Origin: Shewanella sp. UCD-KL12
GTDB lineage: Bacteria; Pseudomonadota; Gammaproteobacteria; Enterobacterales; Shewanellaceae
Direction of reading: 5' to 3'
Length of the DNA stretch: 64,000 nucleotides
Assembly: GCF_001957125.1 (NCBI RefSeq)
Contig: NZ_MPHJ01000008.1
Coordinates: 1-64,000, forward strand
Shown here: positions 1 to 9,211 of the stretch, piece after piece
Layout of the letters: every line of letters begins with the position of its first letter
How positions within the stretch are numbered: the first letter of the stretch is position 1
The notes under the pieces: model-generated
The model's database searches: none
Told to the model about the DNA's origin: nothing
Seen by the model: only the letters and a program-made list of their open reading frames with translations
Made by a program: the position numbers and the translations under genes

Positions 1-1
1 G

Positions 2-277
2 CTTATCGCTTATAATCTGGTTCGCTTAGAAATGGTAGCGATAGCAAAAGAAGCCAAAGTTGCACCCACCCGTATTAGCTTTACCGCAGCGATAAGCTTG
101 ATAGACACTCAATTAAGATGGCTTGCTTTATCACCTGATGGGAAGTTGCCAGCTAAGCTGAAGCAAATGCGGGCCGATATAAAACACTTTATCCTTCCAG
201 ATAAAAGAAAGCACCGAACATATCCACGTTCAGTGCTCTATATACCCAGCCGCTATCCACTTAAATATAAGCAGTAG
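2..277 (+). CDS. IS4-type transposase, C-terminal fragment (cut by window start)
   Basis: An open frame enters from the left edge and ends in TAG at 275-277. The visible 91 residues resemble the C-terminal tail of IS4-family transposases, which end in a basic segment of the RKHRTYPRSV and PSRYPLKYKQ kind. The catalytic DDE residues would lie upstream, outside the window, so intactness cannot be judged. The terminal inverted repeat of the element cannot be placed because its left partner is not visible. The internal ATG at 32 is not a likely start, since the frame is open upstream of it. The match is from memory of the family. Confidence 0.72.
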   Translation, partial: LIAYNLVRLEMVAIAKEAKVAPTRISFTAAISLIDTQLRWLALSPDGKLPAKLKQMRADIKHFILPDKRKHRTYPRSVLYIPSRYPLKYKQ

Positions 278-346
278 TGCTTATCCGAATAGCATTAAAT
301 CAATAGGATTGGCTTTTTTATTGTAAACAACTTATCGCGATATGGA

Positions 347-1006
347 TTAGAGCTCAACTTTCTCCATTTCAAGTTGTTGCAGAGATATAACCGCTTGAGT
401 TCTATTTCTTACACCTAACTTTCTAAAAATCGCTGTAGCATGTGCTTTAATTGTCGCTTCAGACACTCCTAGATCATAAGCTATCTGCTTATTGAGTAGG
501 CCTTCAGCAAACATCTGCAGTACTTTATATTGTTGTGGTGTTAAGTCAGACAGTTTGCTGGCGACAAGATCTGTCGCATCTTCTACTATCTCCTGAATTT
601 CAACATGTTCAGGAAGCCAAACATCACCATATAGCACTGAGGTTAGGGCCGCTGCCAATGTTTCCATAGACGCGGACTTAGGAATAAACCCTGAGCTACC
701 ATAATGGACGGCGCGACTTATCGTCATGTTATCTTCATGGGCAGAGATAACCACCACCGGAAGATCGGGAAAATGGGTTCTGAGGTGGATTAATGTAGAG
801 TAACCATGGGAGCCTGGCATTTGAAGATCCAGTAGCACCAAGTCATATTCTACATCTCTTTTCTCAAGTTGGATTTGCAGTGCATCAGCACTGTCAGCTT
901 CGAACCACTGAGTATCACTAAATGGACCACTTAACGCTTGGCGTAGGGCGTTGCGAAAAAGAGGATGGTCATCTGCGATAATAATATTTAAATTTTCTAG
1001 CTTCAT
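347..1006 (-). CDS. NarL/LuxR-type two-component response regulator
   Basis: This 219-residue protein has an N-terminal receiver domain (about 1-125) with the acidic pair in ADDHPLF and the phospho-acceptor Asp60 in LVLLDLQMPG. A LuxR-type helix-turn-helix follows at about 150-212 (LTPQQYKVLQMFAEGL, then SEATIKAHATAIFRKLGVRN). It should bind DNA as a phosphorylated dimer. No histidine kinase gene adjoins it, so it is an orphan in position. In Shewanella a NarL-type regulator close to ppsA has been linked to acetyl-CoA synthetase control (the CrbR type). Identity with that protein is an inference from location and family only. ATG start at 1006. Confidence 0.85.
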   Translation of the reverse strand: MKLENLNIIIADDHPLFRNALRQALSGPFSDTQWFEADSADALQIQLEKRDVEYDLVLLDLQMPGSHGYSTLIHLRTHFPDLPVVVISAHEDNMTISRAVHYGSSGFIPKSASMETLAAALTSVLYGDVWLPEHVEIQEIVEDATDLVASKLSDLTPQQYKVLQMFAEGLLNKQIAYDLGVSEATIKAHATAIFRKLGVRNRTQAVISLQQLEMEKVEL

Positions 1007-1166
1007 GGCTTTATATTTGATTTCGTTGCGCGTGAAGATTACGACAATGTAACAGAAAAAGTGAGTGGGATCCTATTGGTTTATCGGGAAACTGCTCTTA
1101 CCTGCTATTTTTACAGTATTTGTTAGACTTTGGTCTATAGCGGGTTGGGGGAAGTTTATAAGCAAG

Positions 1167-1249
1167 TTGCTTAAAATCTACTTGCTAAAATTGAGCTGCC
1201 TAAAACCGAGCTTGGTAAATCAACTTCAAGCTCGACTTGTTAAGAATAG
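1167..1249. repeat. Degenerate tandem repeat of about 15 bp at the 3' end of the thioesterase gene
   Basis: Three 15-bp units begin at 1167, 1182 and 1197 (TTGCTTAAAATCTAC, TTGCTAAAATTGAGC, TGCCTAAAACCGAGC). Shorter related units begin at 1212, 1225 and 1237. The tract lies just beyond the stop codon of the minus-strand thioesterase gene. A similar 15-bp tract with a TAAAACC core occurs at 20010-20100. No function is known to me. Confidence 0.55.
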
Positions 1250-1255
1250 CGGGTT

Positions 1256-1678
1256 TTATTCAGTCCAGACTTTAGTTGGCTGGCGGTCATCATCAACGGC
1301 AACAAAGGTAAACACACCTCTGATTGCGTGTTCTCTATGGTCTTGATACATATCTTCGACAAAAATATTTACTTCAACTTTTAATGAGGTGTTGCCGACG
1401 TGGATCACTTTGGCAATGATTTCGGCAAGCGTACCGGCTGGGATCGCTTTTTTGAAATCAATTCTATCTGAGCTTACCGTGACTAGGGGTTTACGGCAGA
1501 AACGCGTCGCGGCGATAAACGCTGTTTCATCCATCCAAGCTAAGGCTTCACCACCAAATAGTGTGTTGTGATGATTCGTTATAGATGGAAATATTGCTTT
1601 AATTACACGAGCTTCTGAATGTTCAATACGTGCGCTCATAGCATCAGTTACGGAGAGAATATTTTGGGTTAATGGCAT
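1256..1678 (-). CDS. Acyl-CoA thioesterase, hotdog fold (YciA/acyl-CoA hydrolase family)
   Basis: This 140-residue, single-domain protein resembles the COG1607 acyl-CoA hydrolases, which split acyl-CoA into free acid and CoA in the cytoplasm. The family stretch SITNHHNTLFGGEALAWMDE at about residues 32-51 carries the conserved Asn and the catalytic Asp/Glu region. SSDRIDFKKAIPAGT near 70-85 is the second strand block. The length fits a hexameric YciA-like enzyme. It stands alone: the flanking regulator gene is on the same strand but more than 240 bp downstream. Chain-length preference cannot be read from sequence. Confidence 0.85.
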   Translation of the reverse strand: MPLTQNILSVTDAMSARIEHSEARVIKAIFPSITNHHNTLFGGEALAWMDETAFIAATRFCRKPLVTVSSDRIDFKKAIPAGTLAEIIAKVIHVGNTSLKVEVNIFVEDMYQDHREHAIRGVFTFVAVDDDRQPTKVWTE

Positions 1679-2177
1679 ACGGCAACCTAAGGTTATGCTT
1701 TATATCGTGGGGAAGCGTTAAAGAGATAATTATAGTGAAATTCAAGCTTTAAAGGAATGATTATAATTGGCCAACTCACTTGTTTGATTTATAAACGATT
1801 TAGTTTAAATGAACCTAGATAGCTTAGTTTGACATACGTGTTTAACCTTTCGCAATTTTGGGTAAGATAATTCTTCGTGAAATAACTGATACTCATTAAT
1901 AAATAATATCTAGGTTTTAATTGTTTTAAGTTGGTTAGCGATTGATTATTAGATGTAATTTTAATTTAGTTATAAGCGCGAAGTTTATTGTTATATTAAA
2001 TAAATAAACAATCAAGTATTTTGAGTGTAGATTAATAGCATCTATCTACTTCATCACTAATAGCATGAATGGATGGAATTAAATACCGATGCAGTTATCT
2101 TTGTGGTTATGTTGTTGAGTTTTGTTGTCTCTATATTTAGGTTTTCGGTACAACTAAATAATAATAGGAATAATCGA
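1679..2177. other. AT-rich intergenic region upstream of the chitinase
   Basis: This is about 500 bp between the divergent thioesterase and chitinase genes, counting the chitinase from its ATG at 2178. An upstream in-frame ATG at 2073 would add 35 residues ahead of a good signal peptide and has no convincing ribosome site. A weak Fur-like sequence, TGATACTCATTAATA, lies at 1887-1901 (11 of 14 non-central bases of the 7-1-7 pattern). I could not define promoter elements. Confidence 0.45.
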
Positions 2178-5100
2178 ATGAGTAACAAAACTGCATATTT
2201 AGGCAGGCGGAATCGCCTCGCTTTAATAATAAGCACATCGCTGTTAAGTCAAGCCATGGTAAATCAGGCCTATGCTGTTGATTGTCAAGGCGTCGCACCT
2301 TGGTCTGCCGACACGGTATATGCCAGTACAACCCAAGTCACCCAGGAAAATACCCTCTATCAAAACAAGTGGTGGACAACCAATGAATCGCCTGCAGGCT
2401 CAGGTGAGTGGGGTGTTTGGGAGGAGCTAGGGTTATGTGATGGAGCGGCTAACCAACCCCCAAGTGTGAGTATCCTGACTCCTCTAAATGGCTCTAGCGT
2501 TAATTTAAATGATCAAGTGGTGCTTAATGCTGAAGCACTAGACAGTGACGGTACCGTAGAAAGTCTGGTTTGGACAGCTAACGGTGCGGTCATTACCAGT
2601 CCTTGGTTGGCTGACACACAAGGTGCGGTAGTGCTAACTGCTACAGCGACCGATAATGATGGGGCTGTTACTGAGCAACATACCAATATCACTGTCTTAA
2701 GCAGCCTCAATCAAGCTCCTGTTACCACTATTGTTTCGCCCTTAAATGACAGCGCTGTCAGTGCGGGCGAACAGCTGTTAGTCATTGCAAACGCGTCAGA
2801 TCCCGATGCGGGAGACAGCGTCGTAAAGCTTGAGCTATTGGTTGATGGTATTGTCGCCAGTACTGATCTAGATGCGCCTTATGAGTTCAGTTGGGTGGCA
2901 ACGAGTGTGGGTAGCCACTCACTGCAGACACGGGCTTTTGACAGTCAAAACGACAGCGCTGTTTCTGATGTGGTAACGGTCAATGTGACAGCGGCTAACC
3001 AGCTGCCTTCAGTGCAGCTTGTATCGCCTGCTGCAAACTTCACTCTGGCTGAAAATGGTGAGTTGGCCATAAATGCTGATGCTCAAGACAGTGATGGTAG
3101 CGTGGCGAGTGTGAGTTTTTATGTAAATGGTTTATTGATTGAGACCGATACCAGCGCACCTTACTCGGCATTGTACACCGCTATGCAGACCGGCGACCTG
3201 TCTATTACCGCCCAAGTCACAGATGATTTAGGGGCGAGTACACTTTCAAGTGCAGTAGTTGGTTATGTGGGTGACAGACCGACAAGCCATGAGGCTTGTC
3301 GACCTGATGGGCTAGAGGGAGACTCTGTATATTGTGATATCTATGATGAGCAAGGGCGTGAAAAGATGGGCGCTGATCATGCTCGTCGAGTCATAGGTTA
3401 TTTTACCTCATGGAGAAATGGCACCAATGGTCAACCAAGTTATCTGGTTAATGATATTCCATGGGATAAGATCACCCATATTAACTATGCCTTCGCCCAT
3501 GTTGATGGAAGCAACAAGGTCTCTGTAGGCAACCCTAATAGCTTAGACAACCCCGCTACAGGCATGACTTGGGATGGCGTGGTTGGCGCTGAAATGGATC
3601 CTGAGTTTAGTTATAAAGGGCATTTCAACCTGCTTAATAAGTACAAGAAGCAACATCCTCAAGTGAAGACACTGATCTCTATCGGTGGCTGGGCTGAAAC
3701 AGGCGGCTACTTTGATGAAAGTGGTCAACGGGTGGCAAGTGGTGGCTTCTATGAGATGACTAAGACGCAAGCTGGCATCAATACCTTTGCCGATTCAGTG
3801 GTGGAGTTTCTACGTACCTATGGTTTCGATGGTGCTGATATCGATTATGAGTATGCAACATCAATGGCTAAGTCTGGCAACCCAGATGATTTTGCTATTG
3901 CAGAACCGCTAAGAGCCAGCTTATTTGGTCAATATGATCTGTTAATGAAAACCCTACGCGAAAAGCTTGATGCTGCCAGTAAGCAAGACGGTAAACATTA
4001 CATGCTAACTGTCGCTGCGCCAGCTTCGGGTTATCTGCTTCGTGGGATGGAAGCGTATCAGATGTCGCGATTCCTAGATTATGTCAACATCATGACCTAT
4101 GACCTACATGGCGCATGGAATGACTTTGTTGGGCATAACTCTGCGCTTTATGACACTGGCGAAGATGCAGAGCTCGCATTTTGGGATGTTTATTCCACTG
4201 CGCAATATGGCGGAATAGGCTACTTAAATACCGACTGGGCTTATCATTATTTCCGCGGCGCGATGCCAGCAGGTCGTATCAATATCGGTCTGCCTTACTA
4301 TACCCGAGGCTGGCAGGGCGTCACTGGTGGAACAAATGGTCTGTGGGGCAAAGCGGCATTACCTGATCAAGCTAGCTGTCCTGTAGGTACCGGAGAAGGT
4401 GATAATAGCTGTGGCTATGGCGCACAGGGCATAGATAACCTCTGGCACGATCTCGATAAAGATGGCAATGAGATGTTTGCCGGCTCCAACCCAATGTGGC
4501 ACGCCAAAAACCTTGAGCAAGGGTTAAGTGGTAGCTACTTAGGCAGTTATGGGCTTGATCCTGCCAATGACCCCGCCGATGCATTAACCGGTGTCTATGA
4601 GCGTCATTATGACAATGTGGCTCAGTCTTCATGGTTATGGAATCCCTCTAAGCAAGTGTATCTCTCTACCGAAGATGAACAGGTGATGAATGCTAAGGTT
4701 CAATATGTGGTGGATAAAGGTATTGGCGGCGTGATGTTCTGGGAGCTTGCCGGTGATTTTGATTGGTACCCAGAGCGTAACAATGGTCTGGGTGAATACT
4801 TTATCGGTGAGACCATGACGACCATTGCCTATGATAAATTTGCCAGTGCAACGCCTTATGGTAATAGGGTGAGCAATTCACCATCTTTGCCTAATTCATT
4901 AGCATTAAGTGTGAGTTTATCCGGATATAAAGTGGGCGACAGTAATTACCCCATTACGCCAACGTTGACCATCACTAACAATAGCCAAAGCACCATTCCT
5001 GGTGGTGCGGTGTTTGAGTTTGATATCTCTACCTCAACCTCATCGCAAATTAGTGATCAATCGGGAATGAACTTAAGCGTTATCTCTGATGGCTCAAATG

Positions 5101-5567
5101 CAGCGTCGGGCAATGTCGGTGGATTAGAAAATGATTTCCACAGAGTTCGTTTTACACTACCAAGTTACAAGTCTATTGCGCCGGGAGCCGACTTTGGTGG
5201 CACGATAAAGTATTACTTACCGGTATCTATGCCGTCGAATTTCACTGTCTCGTTTGATGGTGTTACCTATGACTTTGGTCAAGGTGATAATACGGTTCCA
5301 GATGAGTGTGAGCTTGATCCTACCGCGCCTGGTTGTGGTGATACCACGCCGCCAACAACTGACTTATGCAGTGACGCGAATGTCGACCCATCTGTTATCC
5401 CAGCTTACCCGAACTTTCCACAAACTGACTGGGCCGGCAACCCAAGTCATGCATTGGGCGGAGATAAGATGAAAGATGACGTGGCTGTGTTTGTTGCGCT
5501 TTGGTGGACCAATGCGAAACCTAGTGCATCAAGCGGTGATTGGGACTTTGTCTGTAACATCAATTAA
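2178..5567 (+). CDS. chiA: Secreted GH18 chitinase with N- and C-terminal chitin-binding modules
   Basis: The ATG at 2178 is preceded by AGGAA at 2166-2170 and opens a signal peptide ending near QAYA (residue 33), giving 1129 residues. The order of domains is a CBM5/12-type chitin-binding module (about 35-88, with the QNKWWT and WGVWEELG aromatic signature), three Ig/PKD-like repeats (about 94-380), the GH18 barrel, a ChiC-like beta domain (about 910-1040) and a second small Trp-rich module with paired Cys at the end. The GH18 catalytic motif DGADIDYE is at 551-558, with Glu558 as acid/base. The enzyme should cut chitin outside the cell. A terminator separates it from the monooxygenase gene downstream. 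The symbol is by family; endo or exo mode is not determined. Confidence 0.93.
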   Translation: MSNKTAYLGRRNRLALIISTSLLSQAMVNQAYAVDCQGVAPWSADTVYASTTQVTQENTLYQNKWWTTNESPAGSGEWGVWEELGLCDGAANQPPSVSILTPLNGSSVNLNDQVVLNAEALDSDGTVESLVWTANGAVITSPWLADTQGAVVLTATATDNDGAVTEQHTNITVLSSLNQAPVTTIVSPLNDSAVSAGEQLLVIANASDPDAGDSVVKLELLVDGIVASTDLDAPYEFSWVATSVGSHSLQTRAFDSQNDSAVSDVVTVNVTAANQLPSVQLVSPAANFTLAENGELAINADAQDSDGSVASVSFYVNGLLIETDTSAPYSALYTAMQTGDLSITAQVTDDLGASTLSSAVVGYVGDRPTSHEACRPDGLEGDSVYCDIYDEQGREKMGADHARRVIGYFTSWRNGTNGQPSYLVNDIPWDKITHINYAFAHVDGSNKVSVGNPNSLDNPATGMTWDGVVGAEMDPEFSYKGHFNLLNKYKKQHPQVKTLISIGGWAETGGYFDESGQRVASGGFYEMTKTQAGINTFADSVVEFLRTYGFDGADIDYEYATSMAKSGNPDDFAIAEPLRASLFGQYDLLMKTLREKLDAASKQDGKHYMLTVAAPASGYLLRGMEAYQMSRFLDYVNIMTYDLHGAWNDFVGHNSALYDTGEDAELAFWDVYSTAQYGGIGYLNTDWAYHYFRGAMPAGRINIGLPYYTRGWQGVTGGTNGLWGKAALPDQASCPVGTGEGDNSCGYGAQGIDNLWHDLDKDGNEMFAGSNPMWHAKNLEQGLSGSYLGSYGLDPANDPADALTGVYERHYDNVAQSSWLWNPSKQVYLSTEDEQVMNAKVQYVVDKGIGGVMFWELAGDFDWYPERNNGLGEYFIGETMTTIAYDKFASATPYGNRVSNSPSLPNSLALSVSLSGYKVGDSNYPITPTLTITNNSQSTIPGGAVFEFDISTSTSSQISDQSGMNLSVISDGSNAASGNVGGLENDFHRVRFTLPSYKSIAPGADFGGTIKYYLPVSMPSNFTVSFDGVTYDFGQGDNTVPDECELDPTAPGCGDTTPPTTDLCSDANVDPSVIPAYPNFPQTDWAGNPSHALGGDKMKDDVAVFVALWWTNAKPSASSGDWDFVCNIN

Positions 5568-5579
5568 TCACATATCGAC

Positions 5580-5646
5580 CATGGCGGGAGCCCCGCCATG
5601 TTTGTTTGTCGACAAAGTAAAGCGCCTCATAGAGTTTGAGGCCTTC
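5580..5646 (+). terminator. Two tandem hairpins after the chitinase gene
   Basis: The first stem, CATGGCGGG (5580-5588) with CCCGCCATG (5592-5600), has a 3-nt loop and is followed by TTTGTTTGT. The second, GCCTCA (5624-5629) with TGAGGC (5637-5642), is followed by CTTCTTTTATT. Together they should end chitinase transcription, so the monooxygenase gene probably has its own promoter. Confidence 0.75.
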
Positions 5647-5705
5647 TTTTATTCAGGTGAGCATCTATTTGCTCCTCTGGATACATAACAAAGTTGAGAT
5701 AGCTT

Positions 5706-6899
5706 ATGAAACAGATAATTCCCTTAAGTGCTTCAATGTTAATTGTAAGCCTAGTGATTAGTTTGCTACTAGCTGCAGATGTAAATGCTCATGGGTATAT
5801 GGAGAGCCCTAAAGCAAGGCAGCAAATGTGTGTTGATGATGGTGGCTATTGGTGGCCAGATGATGGCTCCGCGATCCCCAATTTAGCCTGCCGAGCTGCC
5901 TTTTTGGCAACGGGGACAAAACAGCTAGTGCAAAACAATGAGTTTTCAGAAAATGTCGTAGATTATAACAATCTTGATGCAGTGCAGCAGGCGATACCCA
6001 ATGGTCAGCTATGTGCTGGAGGTGATAGTGAGAAATCTGGCATGGATCTGCCATCTCTCCACTGGCAACGCACAGATGTAACACCAGATGATAAAGGGCA
6101 GATAGCGATTACTTTTGATGCCCATACGCCCCATAACCCAAGTTTTTGGGAGTTCTACCTGTCAAATGAAGACTTTGATGCAGCAACTGAATCACTCAGC
6201 TGGGAAAAGCTCGAACATATTGCTCAGTTTGGCGATGTTGCTGTGAGTGATCTTAATGGTAGGAAGGTGTATCAAATGGATCTTGATTTACCACAAGGTA
6301 GAGTAGGGGCTGCAACCTTATATACGCGTTGGCAAAGGGAGGATGCGGCTGGAGAAGGTTTTTACAACTGTAGCGATCTGAATATTGTTAATGAAACTCA
6401 ACCAGTAGAGTGGCGCCAGTTAGCTCAATATGTAGACAATGGACTGACTGCCAATGTCGATGATGAGATCTGGTTTCGTTTGTTTAGCGCTCAAGGCGAT
6501 GAACTGATTTTTGAGAAATTAACCATAGATGCTAACAACCAGTCGACTGAGATATGGGCGCAGCAACTGGCTGAGTCAGTTTTACACTTGCACAGCGACT
6601 TGGTACAGCTAGGCGTAAAACAAAGCAATGGTGACATCACTTACTCTGAAGATTTGGCCTTGAATAAAGTCTGGACGAAACAGGCTGAATTGTCGTTCAG
6701 GATGGATGTTAAGTCACCAACCGAGCCTCCGAATCCATGTCAACGTGTAACATGGAATGCCAATACTATCTACAACCTTGGTGATGAAGTGATGTATAAA
6801 ACGGTGATCTATCAAGCACAGTGGTGGACTAAAAACGATCTCCCATCATCTTCAGGTCAATGGGGGGTGTGGCAACCACTCGATGGGTGTAGTTTCTAG
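5706..6899 (+). CDS. AA10 lytic polysaccharide monooxygenase with chitin-binding module
   Basis: This 397-residue secreted protein has a signal peptide of 28 residues whose cleavage leaves His29 (HGYMESPKARQ) as the mature N-terminus. That N-terminal His is the first ligand of the copper histidine brace in AA10 enzymes. The second is probably His143 in TPHNPSFWEFYLS. The catalytic domain covers about 29-215. A linker domain follows, then a CBM5/12 module at about 345-395 (QAQWWTKN and WGVWQPLDG). AA10 enzymes oxidatively break crystalline chitin and help GH18 chitinases, which suits the gene next door. The family is often annotated as chitin-binding protein or GbpA-like. Confidence 0.9.
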   Translation: MKQIIPLSASMLIVSLVISLLLAADVNAHGYMESPKARQQMCVDDGGYWWPDDGSAIPNLACRAAFLATGTKQLVQNNEFSENVVDYNNLDAVQQAIPNGQLCAGGDSEKSGMDLPSLHWQRTDVTPDDKGQIAITFDAHTPHNPSFWEFYLSNEDFDAATESLSWEKLEHIAQFGDVAVSDLNGRKVYQMDLDLPQGRVGAATLYTRWQREDAAGEGFYNCSDLNIVNETQPVEWRQLAQYVDNGLTANVDDEIWFRLFSAQGDELIFEKLTIDANNQSTEIWAQQLAESVLHLHSDLVQLGVKQSNGDITYSEDLALNKVWTKQAELSFRMDVKSPTEPPNPCQRVTWNANTIYNLGDEVMYKTVIYQAQWWTKNDLPSSSGQWGVWQPLDGCSF

Positions 6900-6945
6900 T
6901 AACTTTACATTTAATCGTAAAAACTATGATCTCAAACAAGTTAAA

Positions 6946-6960
6946 TGATACTCATTATCA
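6946..6960. promoter_or_regulatory. Fur box (strong 7-1-7 match)
   Basis: TGATACTCATTATCA matches the Fur 7-1-7 pattern TGATAATnATTATCA at 13 of 14 non-central positions. It lies about 90 bp upstream of the receptor start codon, so the receptor is likely repressed by iron. Confidence 0.75.
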
Positions 6961-7003
6961 TTTAGCTTGTTTCTTCCTTGGGTTCCTTTGTACACTTCGG
7001 TAA

Positions 7004-7018
7004 TGATAATTATTACTA
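7004..7018. promoter_or_regulatory. Second Fur-like box
   Basis: TGATAATTATTACTA has a perfect left half (TGATAAT) and 5 of 7 matches in the right half. It sits about 30 bp upstream of the receptor GTG start, close to the probable promoter. Paired Fur sites are common ahead of siderophore receptors. Confidence 0.6.
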
Positions 7019-7048
7019 TTTACAACATGGTTGTTAAGGAATTCACCT

Positions 7049-9142
7049 GTGATTAAACCTCGCTCTTTATCACTTACCGCTGTTGCTGTGAGTGTTGCAT
7101 TATCAACGCCAGTATTGGCTGATGATCAAGCTGCTATGGCAGTCAGTCAAGCGCCTGTCTTTGAAACGATTACTGTAACCGCTACACGTACCGAACGCCG
7201 TTTAATGGAGAGTCCGTTATCTTCATCGGTGATCACCAGTGAAGAGATAGAAACCAGTGCGGCAGCAAATTTAGCCGATCTTCTTAAAGATGTGCCCGGT
7301 GTCGAGGTTACAGACGCTGCGACAGCTGGCATGAAACGGATCAAAATTCGTGGCGAAGCCTCCCGTAGGGTCGCTGTGCTCATTGATGGTCAGGAGCTCA
7401 CTGATCATTCAAGTTATGGGGCTCCTTTACTATTAGACCCTGCAATGGTCGAGAGAATAGAAGTGATCCGAGGTACGGGATCTGTGCTTTACGGGCAGAA
7501 AGCGCTGGGCGGCGTGGTGAACTTTATTACTAAGAAGGGAGGAGATTCCCCTTTTCAAGCGAGTGTCACAGCGGGCTATGACAGTGCAACTCAAGGTCAG
7601 CAATATAGTGCATCTGCATTTGGCGCCGTAGGAGACTTAGATTATCGTCTTTCTTGGTCCGATAATGATCATGATAATCGTCAAACTCCAGAGGGGGAGC
7701 TAGATGAAACCGCCTATGCTAATGACAGTATCATGGCTTATGTGGCTTATCATTTTGGCGATCATGCGCTAGGGGCCAGCTATGATGAATATAATATGAG
7801 TTCTGAAATAGCCACCGGAATGCCAGGTTTTAAGCTGGATATGCCACAACGTGATAGAGAGAAGTACGCTGTATTCTATGAGGCTGACAACTTACCTGGC
7901 ATGATGAACAAGCTGCATCTTGATGGATATAAGCAGACTATCGATAGGCTGTTTGTTCAACATATGGAGATGTCGGTTCCTATGCCGCCACCCATGAACG
8001 CAAATATGCTCATTGATACACAAATTGATGAGCTGCTAGAAACTTCAGGAGTAAACGGCCAGTTTGATTTCAACTTAGGTCAAGCGCACTACTTGATTGC
8101 AGGTTTTCAATATGCCAAAGATGAAGTTGATAAAAGTACGCATAATCTCACCCAAATGACCGTGGTGATACCAGGTCCTATGCCGCCACAAGTATCCGTA
8201 ACCGATAAAACCGATGTAGAAAGTGCTCAACTGACCACCTCTGCTATTTATCTGCAAGATGAGTGGAGTATTAGTGACGATTGGCTGCTTACTGTAGGGG
8301 CGCGTCACTATTGGATTGAGTCAGAGCTGCTCGCTTCAACAAGGGGACTTGCGACAACAGACAGTGATGATAGCCAACTCGTCGGCTCAATTGCGACCAA
8401 CTATGCATTGAGCGATGATCAAAATATTCGCGCGTTAGTGTCACAAGGATACGGTTATCCAACTTTACTACAAACGGCGATGGGCGCCACCGCAGCAGGC
8501 ACTTATATTAACCCCAATGCAGATCTTAAAGCGGAAACATCGGTTAATTATGAGCTTGGTTATCGTTTTAAAGATGGTTCCATCATCATAGATGCCACCG
8601 CTTTTTATACCGATGCAGATGACTATTTAACGACGGTTAATTGTGCTGCGACACAGTTAACCTGCATCAACCAGCAAAGGGACGATATCTATATCAATGC
8701 CGATAAAGCCACGAGCAAAGGTATTGAGTTAGATAGTGCTGTTGATTTCGAAAACATCAGGCTCTATTTAAGTGCGACATGGTCCCACCGTGAGCAAACG
8801 AGGGGGGAGTTTACTACTGATAAAACCGGGCTACCTGCATTATATGGGCGAGGAGGGGTCAAGTTCACCTCAGAAAATGACACCTTAGGTTACTACTGGT
8901 TAGATGCCTATATACGCGCAGCAAGTGATGCAGATGAGCAAGATTCTATTGGTAGTGATGTTGAGCATTTCGCAGGTTGGGGAACGGTTAACTTAGCCAT
9001 GGGCAGTCGATTTGGCAAAGATGAGTCGATGATGGTGAGTATTGAAGGCACAAACTTAACCGATAAAGAGTATCGACCAGCATCTGAAAGTTTACTGGCG
9101 ACTGGGCGTAGCATTCAAGCCAAGTTCTCCATGCAGTTTTAA
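7049..9142 (+). CDS. TonB-dependent outer-membrane receptor (likely iron compound uptake)
   Basis: The start chosen is GTG at 7049, preceded by TAAGGA (7035-7040); an upstream TTG at 7031 lies inside that ribosome site. The 697-residue product has a signal peptide (cleavage near PVLA/DDQ), a TonB box region with ETITVTATRTERR, a plug domain (about 45-155, with VLIDGQEL and VEVIRG-like VERIEVIRGTGSVLYG) and a 22-strand type barrel. It ends in an aromatic C-terminus (AKFSMQF), the usual assembly signal. Two Fur-like sites upstream and a PepSY-TM-like gene downstream point to ferric siderophore or haem uptake. The ligand cannot be told from the sequence. Confidence 0.9.
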   Translation: MIKPRSLSLTAVAVSVALSTPVLADDQAAMAVSQAPVFETITVTATRTERRLMESPLSSSVITSEEIETSAAANLADLLKDVPGVEVTDAATAGMKRIKIRGEASRRVAVLIDGQELTDHSSYGAPLLLDPAMVERIEVIRGTGSVLYGQKALGGVVNFITKKGGDSPFQASVTAGYDSATQGQQYSASAFGAVGDLDYRLSWSDNDHDNRQTPEGELDETAYANDSIMAYVAYHFGDHALGASYDEYNMSSEIATGMPGFKLDMPQRDREKYAVFYEADNLPGMMNKLHLDGYKQTIDRLFVQHMEMSVPMPPPMNANMLIDTQIDELLETSGVNGQFDFNLGQAHYLIAGFQYAKDEVDKSTHNLTQMTVVIPGPMPPQVSVTDKTDVESAQLTTSAIYLQDEWSISDDWLLTVGARHYWIESELLASTRGLATTDSDDSQLVGSIATNYALSDDQNIRALVSQGYGYPTLLQTAMGATAAGTYINPNADLKAETSVNYELGYRFKDGSIIIDATAFYTDADDYLTTVNCAATQLTCINQQRDDIYINADKATSKGIELDSAVDFENIRLYLSATWSHREQTRGEFTTDKTGLPALYGRGGVKFTSENDTLGYYWLDAYIRAASDADEQDSIGSDVEHFAGWGTVNLAMGSRFGKDESMMVSIEGTNLTDKEYRPASESLLATGRSIQAKFSMQF

Positions 9143-9211
9143 AGCAGGTTATCTACCGCTAGCAGGGACTAGAGCCCTGCTTTTACCTCTTAGGAGCGAG
9201 TTAACTCACCA

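Noticed and set aside
1065..1346. 93-residue plus-strand frame overlapping the thioesterase
   Set aside because: It is antisense to a real gene, is built partly from the 15-bp repeats, and resembles no family.
1887..1901. Fur-like sequence upstream of the chitinase
   Set aside because: The right half is weak, and the site is nearly 280 bp from the start; too poor to list as a site.
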